13,560 nt of DNA, from the NCBI GenBank assembly GCA_009911175.1, contig QXWX01000141.1:1-13560 (forward strand). The letters run 5' to 3'. Below, in pieces: positions 1 to 7,243 of the stretch (positions are counted from its first letter, which is position 1; each line of letters begins with the position of its first letter). This DNA is from Lachnospiraceae bacterium. GTDB lineage: Bacteria > Bacillota_A > Clostridia > Lachnospirales > Lachnospiraceae. Below the pieces are notes generated by a model. The model did not search any database. It was not told where the DNA came from and saw only the letters and a list, made by a program, of their open reading frames with translations. The position numbers and the translations under genes were made by a program.

Positions 1-73
1 TCCTGTATGATAGTATTTTAGAATAATACTACCAGAATAGGAGACTAATTATAAGACGCCGATTATTTACCGC
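1..73. other. Short AT-rich intergenic stretch with a weak hairpin
   Basis: This stretch follows the last gene of the leftward operon. TAGTATT (11-17) and AATACTA (25-31) form a 7-bp stem around a 7-nt loop. The flanks TCCTGTATGA and the complement of CCAGAATAGGA extend the symmetry imperfectly. No clear T-run follows on the minus strand, so I do not call it an intrinsic terminator. It could be a weak transcript end or a chance AT-rich inverted repeat. No gene is visible in it. Confidence 0.3.
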
Positions 74-283
74 TTACTCCTTTTCTTTCACACACCAGGT
101 TCCGCAGGGACGGGACATCCAAAGATAGGTTCTGTCCCTTAATGGCACGGTATCGGCATTTGCGGCCGCATCCATGAGCGTCTTCCTGTCCCATTCAAAA
201 TCAGACTGATAGCTTCTGGTATTGACCCTCATGATCTTCTCCAGATTCTCCAGCAAATCTATATTCATAAATTTTGGCATCAT
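74..283 (-). CDS. Small conserved-looking protein, 69 aa, possibly C-terminally short
   Basis: A 69-residue protein starting MMPKFMNIDLLENLEKIM and ending SRPCGTWCVKEKE. The central part (IMRVNTRSYQSDFEWD) and the RTYLWMSRPCGTWC segment resemble, from memory, small proteins of unknown function carried by integrative elements in Clostridia. In those I recall more residues after the CGTWC segment, so this copy may be short; a search would be needed to confirm. The AAAGAAAGGG just upstream is a fair ribosome binding site for the ATG at 283 (an ATG at 280 follows directly). It begins 12 nt after the preceding gene's stop, so it is probably the last gene of the operon. No signal peptide or membrane segment is seen; function unknown. 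Confidence 0.6.
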   Translation of the reverse strand: MMPKFMNIDLLENLEKIMRVNTRSYQSDFEWDRKTLMDAAANADTVPLRDRTYLWMSRPCGTWCVKEKE

Positions 284-295
284 AAGTCCCTTTCT

Positions 296-487
296 TTAAT
301 CTTCCTGCAGCTGCCTCCAAAAATCAGAAATCTCATGGACAGTCTGCACCGCTTCCTCTCCGAGCGTTTTACTTTCTTCCAATTTCTCCAAATAATCCTC
401 CATTTCCCGCATCTGCGCTTCATAGTACCTTACAACACCTCTCAGACGGCGGATCTCTTTCTGGTACAGATATAGATCTTCACTCAT
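296..487 (-). CDS. Small coiled-coil protein, 63 aa
   Basis: A highly charged, helical protein (MSEDLYLYQKEIRRLRG at the start) whose residues about 5-45 have heptad-like spacing of Leu, Val and Tyr among Glu, Arg and Lys, suggesting one coiled coil. I chose the ATG at 487 over the one at 493. AAAGGAGG ends directly against the 493 ATG, leaving no spacer, and lies 6 nt before the 487 ATG. The upstream gene's TAA sits immediately before this ribosome binding site, so the two are likely translated from one transcript. It may be a small adaptor or assembly partner of the large proteins before it, but nothing in the sequence shows a specific function. Confidence 0.6.
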   Translation of the reverse strand: MSEDLYLYQKEIRRLRGVVRYYEAQMREMEDYLEKLEESKTLGEEAVQTVHEISDFWRQLQED

Positions 488-499
488 ATGCATCCTCCT

Positions 500-2302
500 T
501 TACGATTCCCCTGCCTTCGGGTTTACAAAAGCTTCCTGCAGGAGAAAATACCCTTCCTCATAGCTCCCTTCATTCTGTACGCCAGCCATGCCTCCTAGGC
601 TGTCCAGATACTGCTTCCCGTTCTTGGAAGCGGAAATGTACATATAATATTTCGCCCGGATGAACTTCATCTCCTCCAACGCATAGCCCTTGTAGGAATC
701 GCTGAGCACCAGTTCCGCCCCCAGCTGTTCCGCTTTTTCCCGAAGCATCCTTACCGTCAGCCTCACCGCTTCCTGTACTTTCTCATCCGAAATACCTTTA
801 AAATACGGCCGTTCCAGGAACAGGGTCAGATACTCCCGTCGGTTTCTCACCCCGTCTTCCATATCCTCCTGTATGAGGTCTGCGAACTGCAGGCTCTGCC
901 CGCCGCCGGGAACCCGTGAAAACGTTCCTTTGGTCAGCCGGATCATGGCTCGGAATACCAGCCGCCCTCCGACAGATACAAAGGCCACCTTCTTGTTCGC
1001 GTCAAAACAGGACAGCAGGCACTTTTTATAAATGCCGTTGCGATATGAAAGGCAGGTGTGCCCGGGAACTTCCCCGATCTGCATGACCGGCAGGAGCCGG
1101 TCCTCTTCCCAGAGCCGGAAAGCCCCCTTTTTGGTTTCCATGTTTTCTGTCCAGTGCTTCTGGACATCCTCAGAAATGCGCAGGGCAATCTCACGCTCCA
1201 GATCGTTCTTATAATATTTCAGTTCCCGGAACCGCCCTGCGATCTCCGCAGCGCAGAGCCGCCTGGCCTTTTCCCATTCTTTCTCATCCATTCCGGATAA
1301 AAATGCGTAAAAGATCTCCGAACCTCCGTCATATAGGAACTGCTTCACGCCTTCCCTGTTTTTCCGGAGAAATCCCTCCCCTATCTGGAGCATCTCATTC
1401 AGATTCACCCAGGTATGGTCGAGTTCCAGCATCTGCTCCGTGACAGCCTGGAAATCCGGGAGATTCTTTAATGCTTCCATGTTATGGAGCAGGAAATCGG
1501 CCTGATGCCCGGTCTGGATTCCAGGAATAAAATGTGCTGCCCGGTCCCAGACGGACAGAAGGAGCGCCGCCTGCCGGCAAGACAGGTTTCTTATATGCCC
1601 CATATCCTCTGACAGCCATTTGGAGAGCGGCTTTTGGCTTAGCATCTCCCCGAGCCTGATCATGTGTTCCTCTTCCATCCTTTCCGGCAGGCATTCCCTC
1701 TTTACCGCCTCACGGATTACCCGCAGGCGGTCATCGCTCTTTGGACAGGACAGCAGGTGGTAGAGATGTACATATTTGTTTTGTATATCCGCAAACAGCT
1801 TCAATTCCTCAAACGTATACTGATCCCTAGTAAGATACTGTTTCGTCTTGTCGTTCAGTGCAGGCAGACTCACGCTTTCTTTCAGATTCTTCGGATTCAA
1901 CGTATTAACGTTCAGGTAACGAACGTAGGTATCCGCATCCATCAAAAGATGGTAGGGATGCAGATCGGTAAAATCTTCAAAATGTTCCCGCACCATGGCA
2001 AGAAAGTGCTTCTTTTTATGTGTGATCCCATAGACCAGCAGGGCCTTCTGAGATTCAGACAGCTCCCCAAGGTCCACGCCGCCTAGCTGATCCCCATAAA
2101 GGAAATTCAGGTAGGAGACCCGGTTCTGGGTAAAACTTTTTTCCCTGCTATTGCTTTCCCCATCCGGCGTTCCCTCTGCCATACTGCTGGAGCTATCTGG
2201 GAGCAGCCGTTTCAGCCTGCCCAGGTCATAGGCCAGCGCCTCATTGTCCAGCCAAAGGGCCAGGAATTTCCCGATCTCATGAGCTGGGATCCTTGGCAGG
2301 AC
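500..2302 (-). pseudogene. Downstream part of a large unknown protein, separated from its N-terminal part by an in-frame TAG
   Basis: About 600 codons stay open from 2302 down to TAA at 500-502. The first ATG in this frame is at 2182 and would give 560 residues, but no Shine-Dalgarno sequence precedes it. The 40 codons between the TAG (2303-2305) and that ATG look coding (for example HEIGKFLALWLDNEALAYD) and contain no ATG, GTG or TTG. The simplest reading is one gene of about 833 codons, 3001 to 500, broken by an amber codon. Numbered from the 2182 ATG, residues 40-350 are mainly helical. A more conserved-looking C-terminal part includes GHTCLSY near 374-380, CFDANKK near 392-398 and KNGKQYLDSLGG near 520-531. 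The HTC and Cys-Asp-Asn-Lys region faintly recalls PcfJ-like proteins of conjugative plasmids, but I would not assign that family. It could still be expressed as a separate protein by reinitiation. Confidence 0.6.
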
Positions 2303-3001
2303 CTAATCCAGTCCCGCCTGGATTTCCTCCGTATGCTGCCACAGTTCCTCCGCCTGGATTTCTTCTAAGCACACCCCTGCACCTGCATAGATAGACAGGT
2401 CACTTAAAAGGGAGCGGTAAGCCGGCTGCAACAGCCGCTTCCAAAAATCCCGTTCTGCGATCTGCCTGCATAAAAAGGCACTGGAAACAGCCGGTTCCAT
2501 CAAAAGCCTGCGTTCCTCCCCTTCCAGATCTGCAGCCGTAAATTCCGTACAGATATCCAGGGCCTCCAGCCCGTACATCAGGTACTCCTTCTGCGCTTCA
2601 TCCAGAGAACCTGCGGAAAAGTATTTCAGGTACACATAACTCTTTTTTGTCTTTATCTTCTGGTCTGACAGGACGGAAGCAATCTCCTCATAGGAATGGC
2701 CTTCCGATAAAACGTCGTCTCCTGCATCAATAAGCAGCCTTCCGGCCCGGGCAGGCTCACAGACGCCTTCCCCAAGCAGCCGGACCAGATAGGCCAGGAA
2801 GCCCTGGTCATGTACCAGATATCCCAATGCCTGCTTATCTATGGCTGATATCGCTCCTTTTGCGTCCATCCGGCAAATTTTCCGGCTCAGCTCCAAAAGC
2901 TCCTCTTCCTGATATTCCTTTATAAACGAATCCGGTACCCCTGCTTTTCCCATTTCCTGCAGCAGATCCAGATGGTTCTCAATATTTTTAACAAACTGCA
3001 T
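2303..3001 (-). CDS. N-terminal part (232 aa) of a large unknown protein, ending at an amber codon
   Basis: A 232-residue acidic, helical protein starting MQFVKNIENHLDLLQEMGKAG. The start is secure: AAGGAGG lies 9 nt upstream and the preceding gene ends TAG one base before this ATG (TAG-A-ATG), a tightly coupled arrangement. The frame stops at TAG (2303-2305) and continues open in the same frame for 40 coding-like codons before any possible start, then another 560. I therefore read this as the front of a protein of about 833 residues. Alternatives are a genuine short protein followed by a poorly initiated gene, or amber readthrough. No recognised domain, membrane segment or signal peptide is seen. 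Confidence 0.65.
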   Translation of the reverse strand: MQFVKNIENHLDLLQEMGKAGVPDSFIKEYQEEELLELSRKICRMDAKGAISAIDKQALGYLVHDQGFLAYLVRLLGEGVCEPARAGRLLIDAGDDVLSEGHSYEEIASVLSDQKIKTKKSYVYLKYFSAGSLDEAQKEYLMYGLEALDICTEFTAADLEGEERRLLMEPAVSSAFLCRQIAERDFWKRLLQPAYRSLLSDLSIYAGAGVCLEEIQAEELWQHTEEIQAGLD

Positions 3002-3002
3002 T

Positions 3003-4874
3003 CTACGCCGCCTCCTTCTTAAATTCTATCTGATTCAATATCCACTTTAGTTCCGAAAAATCAAGCTCTGCCTTTACGAACAGGACTGTGGCCAGTTCGC
3101 ACAGGGCCTCCGCTTCTTTCTGCCCCAAAAGCATCTCCGGATTCCTCTGAAACAGGCTGCACAGGTATCTCTTCACAATGTATCGCCTCTCCTTCCTGGA
3201 TTTTTTGCTAGTATAATATCTCTGTACATAATCCAGCAGTTCTTTAAACTGCGTTTCCGTATTCCTGGTTTTCGCTACCAACAGGTCAAATTCTTTCCTG
3301 ATCGCGCGTATTTTCTCCCGCTCTTCCAGCCACAGACGGCGCTCTTCCTTTTCCTTTTCTTTCGCCTTGATTGCTTCCAGTTCCTCCTCGGTCAGGTAGA
3401 TCTCCCGGAGCCTCTCCATCTCTGGCAGTCTTTTGTCCATTCCGGAAAGCTGCAGAAATACGCTGCGTGCCTCATCCTTTGGAAACCAGGAAAAATTGGC
3501 TTCCGTCGTCAGCACCTGGACCAGGAATGGGATATACTGCTCTGGATATCTTTTGAAAAGATACCGATCCGTAATGCCAAAAATCCGCTGATGTTCTTCC
3601 ACGCTTAAAAACGGCCGGGAAAAATCCAGCCCGGAAAAAGATATTTTCCCGTATTGGAACCGGATCCCGAGGCCGTTCCACAGAAGCTCCTCCATGGGGA
3701 GCAGGGTATCCCTGGAAATACCGGACGCTCTTTCCATCCGAAACAGCATTTCCACTGCCGTCGGGTTTTTTAATCCTTCCATATAGGCTTTCAGATGTTC
3801 TGCCATGAAGGACCACTTTTGGCCTGCCTCCCTATTGCCGCCTCTGTCCTCTTCCAGATATTCTTCCAACAGGGATAAAGGCTGGATCAGCTCCAGTTCC
3901 GCCAGCCTCTGGAATATCCGTCGCAGCTCGGTTCCTGCCGAATTCCAGAAGTGTGTGAAAAATTCCTCCCCTGTCAGGTTTTTATAAACGGCAAGATACG
4001 CTTTGATCTCATCTTTTGCGTAGGCTTTCTTCCATAAAGTCTGGAACACCCATTTGTCAAAGCGTTCCCGTTCCAACAGAGGGTACAGCCCCTGCCACTT
4101 AGGCTCGGTCAGGTCGATTAGGAACCAGTCGCTGTGCAACTCCTCCCGCCCATCGCAGGACAGCAGCAGGCAGTAGGTATGGATATTTTCTACCTTCAGC
4201 AGTTCATAGAGCCGGTCAAAAATGCCGGGCGTGTCGTCTAAGCGTACGTCAAAGCTGCGGTAATCCGTCAGAAGCTGCCTGCATAAATCCCCTGCCTGGT
4301 CAAGGAGCCTGCCGTCCCCGCCCAGGAACAGCATGCAGGTCTCCACCGCCATCCGTTCCGCTGTCAGACCATTTTTCTTCAATGCCCCCTGCGCCTCCAT
4401 CCGGGGCAATAGGGACATGCTAAGGAACATGACCTCCTCTGCGCTGTATCCTGCCTCCAGGAGTTTCTCCCGGGCCGTGCTTCCGGCCTTTGCATAGGAA
4501 AATGGGAGACGAAGCACATATTTCAGCGTCTCAATATCCTTTTTCCGATACCCGGAAAGCCTTGCCTGGAAACGTATGGCCAGCCATGCGTAGATCTCCG
4601 TATGGGTGTATACGGAAAAGCTCCTGTCCTTTCCCAGAAGCCGGTCCAGTTTTCCCTTTACGGCCTCCCATACCGCATGGTCGTCCGGAAGCACCGATAG
4701 GATAAACACCATCTCTTCCACGGACTGCGCCGGAAAATCCAGCAGTTTCCCATACAATTCCTTTTGCTGCCCATCCCCTGACAGATACTGGATTCCCAGC
4801 CAGTACAGGTCAGACTGCCCAAGCGTGCGTTTCAGCCGTTTCCAGAAGGAAGGCTCCTGTTTTCCAACGAACAT
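3003..4874 (-). CDS. Large helical protein of unknown function, 623 aa
   Basis: A soluble-looking, Leu- and Glu-rich protein with no membrane segment or signal peptide. Most of its length reads as amphipathic helices. Residues about 494-535, from LTEEELEAIKAKEKEKEERR onward, form a strongly charged region typical of a coiled coil, followed by a basic stretch (YTSKKSRKERRYIVKRY, near 554-570). I recognise no catalytic motif. The ATG at 4874 is the only start in a short window, because a TGA in this frame lies a few codons upstream; it has only a weak purine stretch before it. It overlaps the end of the previous gene by 65 nt in a different frame, so translation is probably coupled to that gene. 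Its stop is one base before the next ATG. Position in the vWA operon suggests a subunit of the same complex; this is inference. Confidence 0.7.
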   Translation of the reverse strand: MFVGKQEPSFWKRLKRTLGQSDLYWLGIQYLSGDGQQKELYGKLLDFPAQSVEEMVFILSVLPDDHAVWEAVKGKLDRLLGKDRSFSVYTHTEIYAWLAIRFQARLSGYRKKDIETLKYVLRLPFSYAKAGSTAREKLLEAGYSAEEVMFLSMSLLPRMEAQGALKKNGLTAERMAVETCMLFLGGDGRLLDQAGDLCRQLLTDYRSFDVRLDDTPGIFDRLYELLKVENIHTYCLLLSCDGREELHSDWFLIDLTEPKWQGLYPLLERERFDKWVFQTLWKKAYAKDEIKAYLAVYKNLTGEEFFTHFWNSAGTELRRIFQRLAELELIQPLSLLEEYLEEDRGGNREAGQKWSFMAEHLKAYMEGLKNPTAVEMLFRMERASGISRDTLLPMEELLWNGLGIRFQYGKISFSGLDFSRPFLSVEEHQRIFGITDRYLFKRYPEQYIPFLVQVLTTEANFSWFPKDEARSVFLQLSGMDKRLPEMERLREIYLTEEELEAIKAKEKEKEERRLWLEEREKIRAIRKEFDLLVAKTRNTETQFKELLDYVQRYYTSKKSRKERRYIVKRYLCSLFQRNPEMLLGQKEAEALCELATVLFVKAELDFSELKWILNQIEFKKEAA

Positions 4875-5154
4875 CCTGCAGCTCTTTCATCTCCGCCAGG
4901 GCCAGCCCCAGCGCACGGAGCTGCCTCTCTGTCACTTCTGTCTTTTCATCCAGGCGTTCCAGCACTTCCCCGGGATAACGGAACCCGTAATCCTCCTCCA
5001 TTTCCTGCTCCGGCTTTTCCAGGAACAAAGATGCCTGCTGTATCCGCCGGTATAACTGTTCCTTGTTCTTTTTTTCTGACAGGCGGCAGATCAGATCCGC
5101 CATCTGGCAGTACAGTTCCACATCAAAAACAGTTTCATAAAATTTTCTCAGCAT
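4810..5154 (-). CDS. Small helical protein, 114 aa
   Basis: Starts MLRKFYETVFDVELYCQMADL and is mostly helical and acidic. I chose the ATG at 5154 because GGAAAGGAG ends 6 nt upstream. The frame is open further to a GTG at 5244, but that adds a low-complexity Lys/Glu/Gly segment with no ribosome binding site. The last 22 residues are read from DNA that also codes for the start of the next protein in a different frame (overlap 4810-4874). This is large for a normal coupled overlap, so a frameshift that altered this C-terminus is possible. No recognised domain; function unknown. Confidence 0.6.
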   Translation of the reverse strand: MLRKFYETVFDVELYCQMADLICRLSEKKNKEQLYRRIQQASLFLEKPEQEMEEDYGFRYPGEVLERLDEKTEVTERQLRALGLALAEMKELQDVRWKTGAFLLETAETHAWAV

Positions 5155-5160
5155 CCGCTT

Positions 5161-5182
5161 CTCCTTTCCAAAGGAAAAGGAG
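5161..5182 (-). promoter_or_regulatory. Hairpin that would cover the ribosome binding site of the 114-aa gene
   Basis: Read on the minus strand, CTCCTTTTCC and GGAAAGGAG pair around a 3-nt TTT loop with one bulged base. The 3' arm is the ribosome binding site itself, ending 6 nt before the ATG at 5154. In an mRNA this would hide the site unless a ribosome or another factor opened the stem. It may merely reflect purine/pyrimidine-rich sequence. Confidence 0.35.
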
Positions 5183-5254
5183 CCAGAACCGGCCCCTTCC
5201 TTCTCTTTGATTTCTTTTCTTTGACTCACATTCTTTTCTTCCACATTATTGTGA

Positions 5255-5695
5255 TCAGGCTGCCATCCGGATCGGTCCCCTGCAAAATATCCGCTGGTCG
5301 ATCATGCTGGCAGCCCGCAGGCCGCATCGTTTTTGGCAGTCTGCGGCCTTCTGATAATCTGAAAAAACAGCCGCGTTCTCCGGGTCACATGAAAACCGGC
5401 AGCCGTCCCAATACTGTTCCGGCTCCAACAGTCCGTTTTCAACCGAGATCAGCACCCAGCACACCTCACAGAGGGAAACTTTCATCCCTGCGTATCCCAG
5501 ATGTCGCCGGGCAAACCGCTCTGCATCCTCCTTTCTCCGGAACCGCTTTGCCCCTGCCGATCTGCAGCACATGATCCTGCCATCCCAGTGTTCCTGGTAA
5601 TACATGCTTCCTCCAAGGCCGATCATGTAACCGGCAGGAAAGAGCTGATCCAGATCCAGCGGCATGTGTAGTATGTCCTCCCTTAATTCTTCCAT
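5255..5695 (-). CDS. Cysteine-rich unknown protein, 146 aa
   Basis: Starts MEELREDILHMPLDLDQLF. AAAGGAAGG lies a few bases upstream of the ATG at 5695, which supports this start; the preceding stop is only about 25 nt away. It contains at least nine cysteines, including a CC pair in GRIMCCRSAG (near 40-49) and LCEVC (near 75-79), plus several Trp and Tyr residues. The cysteines do not form a regular zinc-ribbon pattern that I can define. There is no signal peptide, so this is probably a reduced cytoplasmic protein. It is unrecognised; the setting is the vWA operon. Confidence 0.6.
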   Translation of the reverse strand: MEELREDILHMPLDLDQLFPAGYMIGLGGSMYYQEHWDGRIMCCRSAGAKRFRRKEDAERFARRHLGYAGMKVSLCEVCWVLISVENGLLEPEQYWDGCRFSCDPENAAVFSDYQKAADCQKRCGLRAASMIDQRIFCRGPIRMAA

Positions 5696-5720
5696 ATGTG
5701 CCTTCCTTTCTTATGGCTCC

Positions 5721-6566
5721 TTATCTCCTGATCCGCATCAGTATCTGCTTCGGCAGGACATACGGGAGCTGTCCGATATCGGAAATATCCAGGAACCCTT
5801 CCTTGTAAATCCGCTGGATCTGCTCTTTATCGGAACCGATCGCCGCTGTCAGGACGGTGATCCGTTTCCTTTCCAGGGATTCCTTGATCCGCAGCATGTC
5901 CTCTTCCGCCTTTTTCCCATTATAACGGGTCGCGTTGGGGAAGCCGTCGCTGATCACAAACAAAATCCGGATCTTCTCCGGGCGCTTTGCAAGCTTTTCT
6001 CCCACAAAGCAGAGAGCGGCCCCGTCCCGGTTGTAGCCTCCCGTTTCCATGGAAGCGATCCGGTATCTGTCCCCGCGGTCTGCCTCAAACTCCGCAAACG
6101 AATGGAAAAACACCGTTTCATCCTGTACGCGCCGATGCTTCCCGTCGATATGGTGCCCATAGATCAGGACCGGGATATCCGCGCTTCTGCAGAACTCATA
6201 CAGGCATAAGGCGCATAACCTCGCCTGATGGATACGTTCCCCGTACATGGAGTCCGATAAGTCGATCAGCAGCGCTACCGCCGTATCTACCTTCCGGACA
6301 ATGTCCATGTTCTGGAAAATCCGTCCGCCCGGATCATAAAGTGCCTGGTAATCCAGCCTGGAGCCAAAGAACAGCCTCCGTTCCATTTGGCTCCCCTGGC
6401 AGCTTAGTACCGGCAGAAGCCTTGGCTTCATCCTGCGCATAATACTCTTGACTTCCTTTTCATAAAGCTGGTACCGTTCCATTGCCTCCGGCCGATTTTG
6501 CGTTTCCCTGATGAGGACTTTCTTTACTTTCTGGTGGTTCCCGTCGAATACTGTTAATAACTTCAT
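5721..6566 (-). pseudogene. CobT-like vWA domain protein, N-terminus removed by transposon insertion
   Basis: The readable part (281 codons from the ATG at 6566) is a von Willebrand A domain of the type at the C-terminus of CobT and related MoxR-partner proteins. The metal-ion-dependent adhesion site reads LLIDLSDSM (Asp102, Ser104, Ser106), followed by GGYNRDG (near 176-182) where CobT relatives have an NIDGEA-like segment, then LFVISDG with Asp207. Such proteins bind Mg2+ through this site and act with an AAA+ ATPase. Residues 1-90 already look like internal sequence leading into the vWA fold, and family members are normally several hundred residues long. There is no Shine-Dalgarno before 6566, and TGA lies three codons upstream inside what looks like the terminus of a transposon (TGTCAC at 6571). 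I infer that the 5' part lies beyond the transposon's other end, outside the window. Expression from the internal ATG cannot be excluded. Confidence 0.7.
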
Positions 6567-6570
6567 AAGC

Positions 6571-6625
6571 TGTCACAAATTTAACCTCACTCACTGTCAC
6601 AGATTTATCCATTTTCCTGTCAAGG
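6571..6625 (+). repeat. Transposon left terminus with repeated transposase-binding-like sites
   Basis: TGTCACAAATTTAACC (6571) and TGTCACAGATTTATCC (6595) match at 14 of 16 positions and are 24 nt apart. A partial third copy, TGTCAAGG, starts at 6618, 23 nt further in. Elements of the Tn7, Tn5053/Tn402 and related CAST groups have TGT-type termini with tandem TnsB/TniA sites, and this matches. I place the terminus at or within a base or two of 6571. The opposite end is not in the window, so the exact tip and any target duplication are unverified. Confidence 0.65.
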
Positions 6626-6628
6626 GCC

Positions 6629-6646
6629 TAACTGTATATACAGTTA
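6629..6646. repeat. 18-bp perfect palindrome near the transposon end
   Basis: TAACTGTATATACAGTTA is perfectly self-complementary. It lies just inside the TGTCAC repeats. Its size and symmetry suit a dimeric repressor operator or a cruciform, but no regulator gene is visible in the element and the function is unknown. Confidence 0.4.
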
Positions 6647-6773
6647 TTGTCCCTACCGTCTGAAACTCCTTCTCCGGCAACGTTTCTCATACTGTTTCCA
6701 GAAACCGTCTCATAATTTCTGGCACCTCAAATTATCTCCCTGCAAGAAATTGTGCCATAAACATGTGCAATTC

Positions 6774-6817
6774 AGACAGACAGGCCGCCCGAAACACCCC
6801 GGACGGCCTGTCTGTCT
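6774..6817 (-). terminator. Strong hairpin downstream of the transposon genes, possible terminator
   Basis: Arms 6774-6791 and 6800-6817 pair over 18 positions with a single G-U/A-C-type mismatch around an 8-nt loop. The arms consist of AGACAGACAGGCCG and its complement plus three or four more GC-rich pairs. On the minus strand it lies about 75 nt after the last transposon gene. No good U-tract follows it on that strand, so it is not a textbook intrinsic terminator. It may still block or stabilise transcripts running out of the element into the vWA operon. Confidence 0.4.
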
Positions 6818-6892
6818 ATCCCTTTATATCATTGTCCACGTTTCCCACACACTTCGATAAACCCGTTTTTTGCGTATAGATGACCTCCCATT

Positions 6893-7243
6893 TTAAAGCC
6901 AGTCCCTTCCCGTATACCCGGATAATGCCCGCAAGGCGTGCGCAACTGTCACCGCGTCTGTCTCATTCATATGGGCTGACAGTCTCTCCCTGTTCCAAAA
7001 TATATCTGACAAGCTGCTCAATGGGCATCCTGTATCAATGTCCGGGATACAGATATACTGGCCGCTCATATATTTACCGATCACCGCGTTTATGCAGCTG
7101 TACCTGCCATAAATAAGCAGCTCTGCCATGAACATGCTGTGGTTCTTTACCACAACTTCCCCCAGCCATTTCTCTTCCCTTTCCCCTTCTTCTGCCGGGG
7201 TGGTACATACAAACTCCATGCGCCCCTCCGGCCAGGCCGTCAT
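6893..7243 (-). CDS. Unknown 116-aa transposon protein coupled to the AAA ATPase
   Basis: Starts MTAWPEGRMEFVCTTPAEEG and ends SGYTGRDWL. Its ATG overlaps the ATPase stop as ATGA (7240-7243), and GGGAGG lies 6 nt before it, so the start is secure and translation is coupled. The middle part (MFMAELLIYGRYSCINAVIG, near 38-57, then GQYICIPDIDTGCPL) looks like a small alpha/beta fold. No DNA-binding or catalytic motif is recognised. In TniA-TniB elements this slot often carries a target-selection protein such as TniQ, but I see no TniQ-type zinc-binding pattern. It is the fourth gene of the element and its role is open. Confidence 0.65.
   Translation of the reverse strand: MTAWPEGRMEFVCTTPAEEGEREEKWLGEVVVKNHSMFMAELLIYGRYSCINAVIGKYMSGQYICIPDIDTGCPLSSLSDIFWNRERLSAHMNETDAVTVAHALRALSGYTGRDWL

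Larger units (their letters stand above)
6567..6892. other. Left-end noncoding region of the Tn7/Tn5053-like transposon
   Basis: These 326 nt hold no credible gene. From left to right they contain TGTCAC repeats at 6571, 6595 and (weaker) 6618, an 18-bp perfect palindrome at 6629-6646, a small 7-bp stem (CCAGAAA at 6698-6704 with TTTCTGG at 6716-6722) and a strong 18-bp stem hairpin at 6774-6817. This layout fits a transposon end of the TnsB/TniA class, where several transposase-binding sites lie inside a TGT-type terminus. Confidence 0.6.

Noticed and set aside
1664..2086. Plus-strand open frames such as those near 1664-2086, 4606-5055 and 7139-7615
   Set aside because: They lie antisense to well-supported genes, have Cys/Pro/Ser/His-rich shadow composition and lack ribosome binding sites.
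2182..2182. ATG at 2182 as a true start of an independent 560-aa gene
   Set aside because: No Shine-Dalgarno precedes it and 40 coding-like codons in the same frame lie between it and the upstream TAG. Kept only as a fallback.
500..2182. Firm PcfJ assignment for the large C-terminal part
   Set aside because: Only a loose likeness around GHTCLSY and CFDANKK; the expected PcfJ pattern is not clear by eye.
6774..6817. Confident intrinsic terminator
   Set aside because: The stem is strong, but no U-tract follows it on the transcribed strand.
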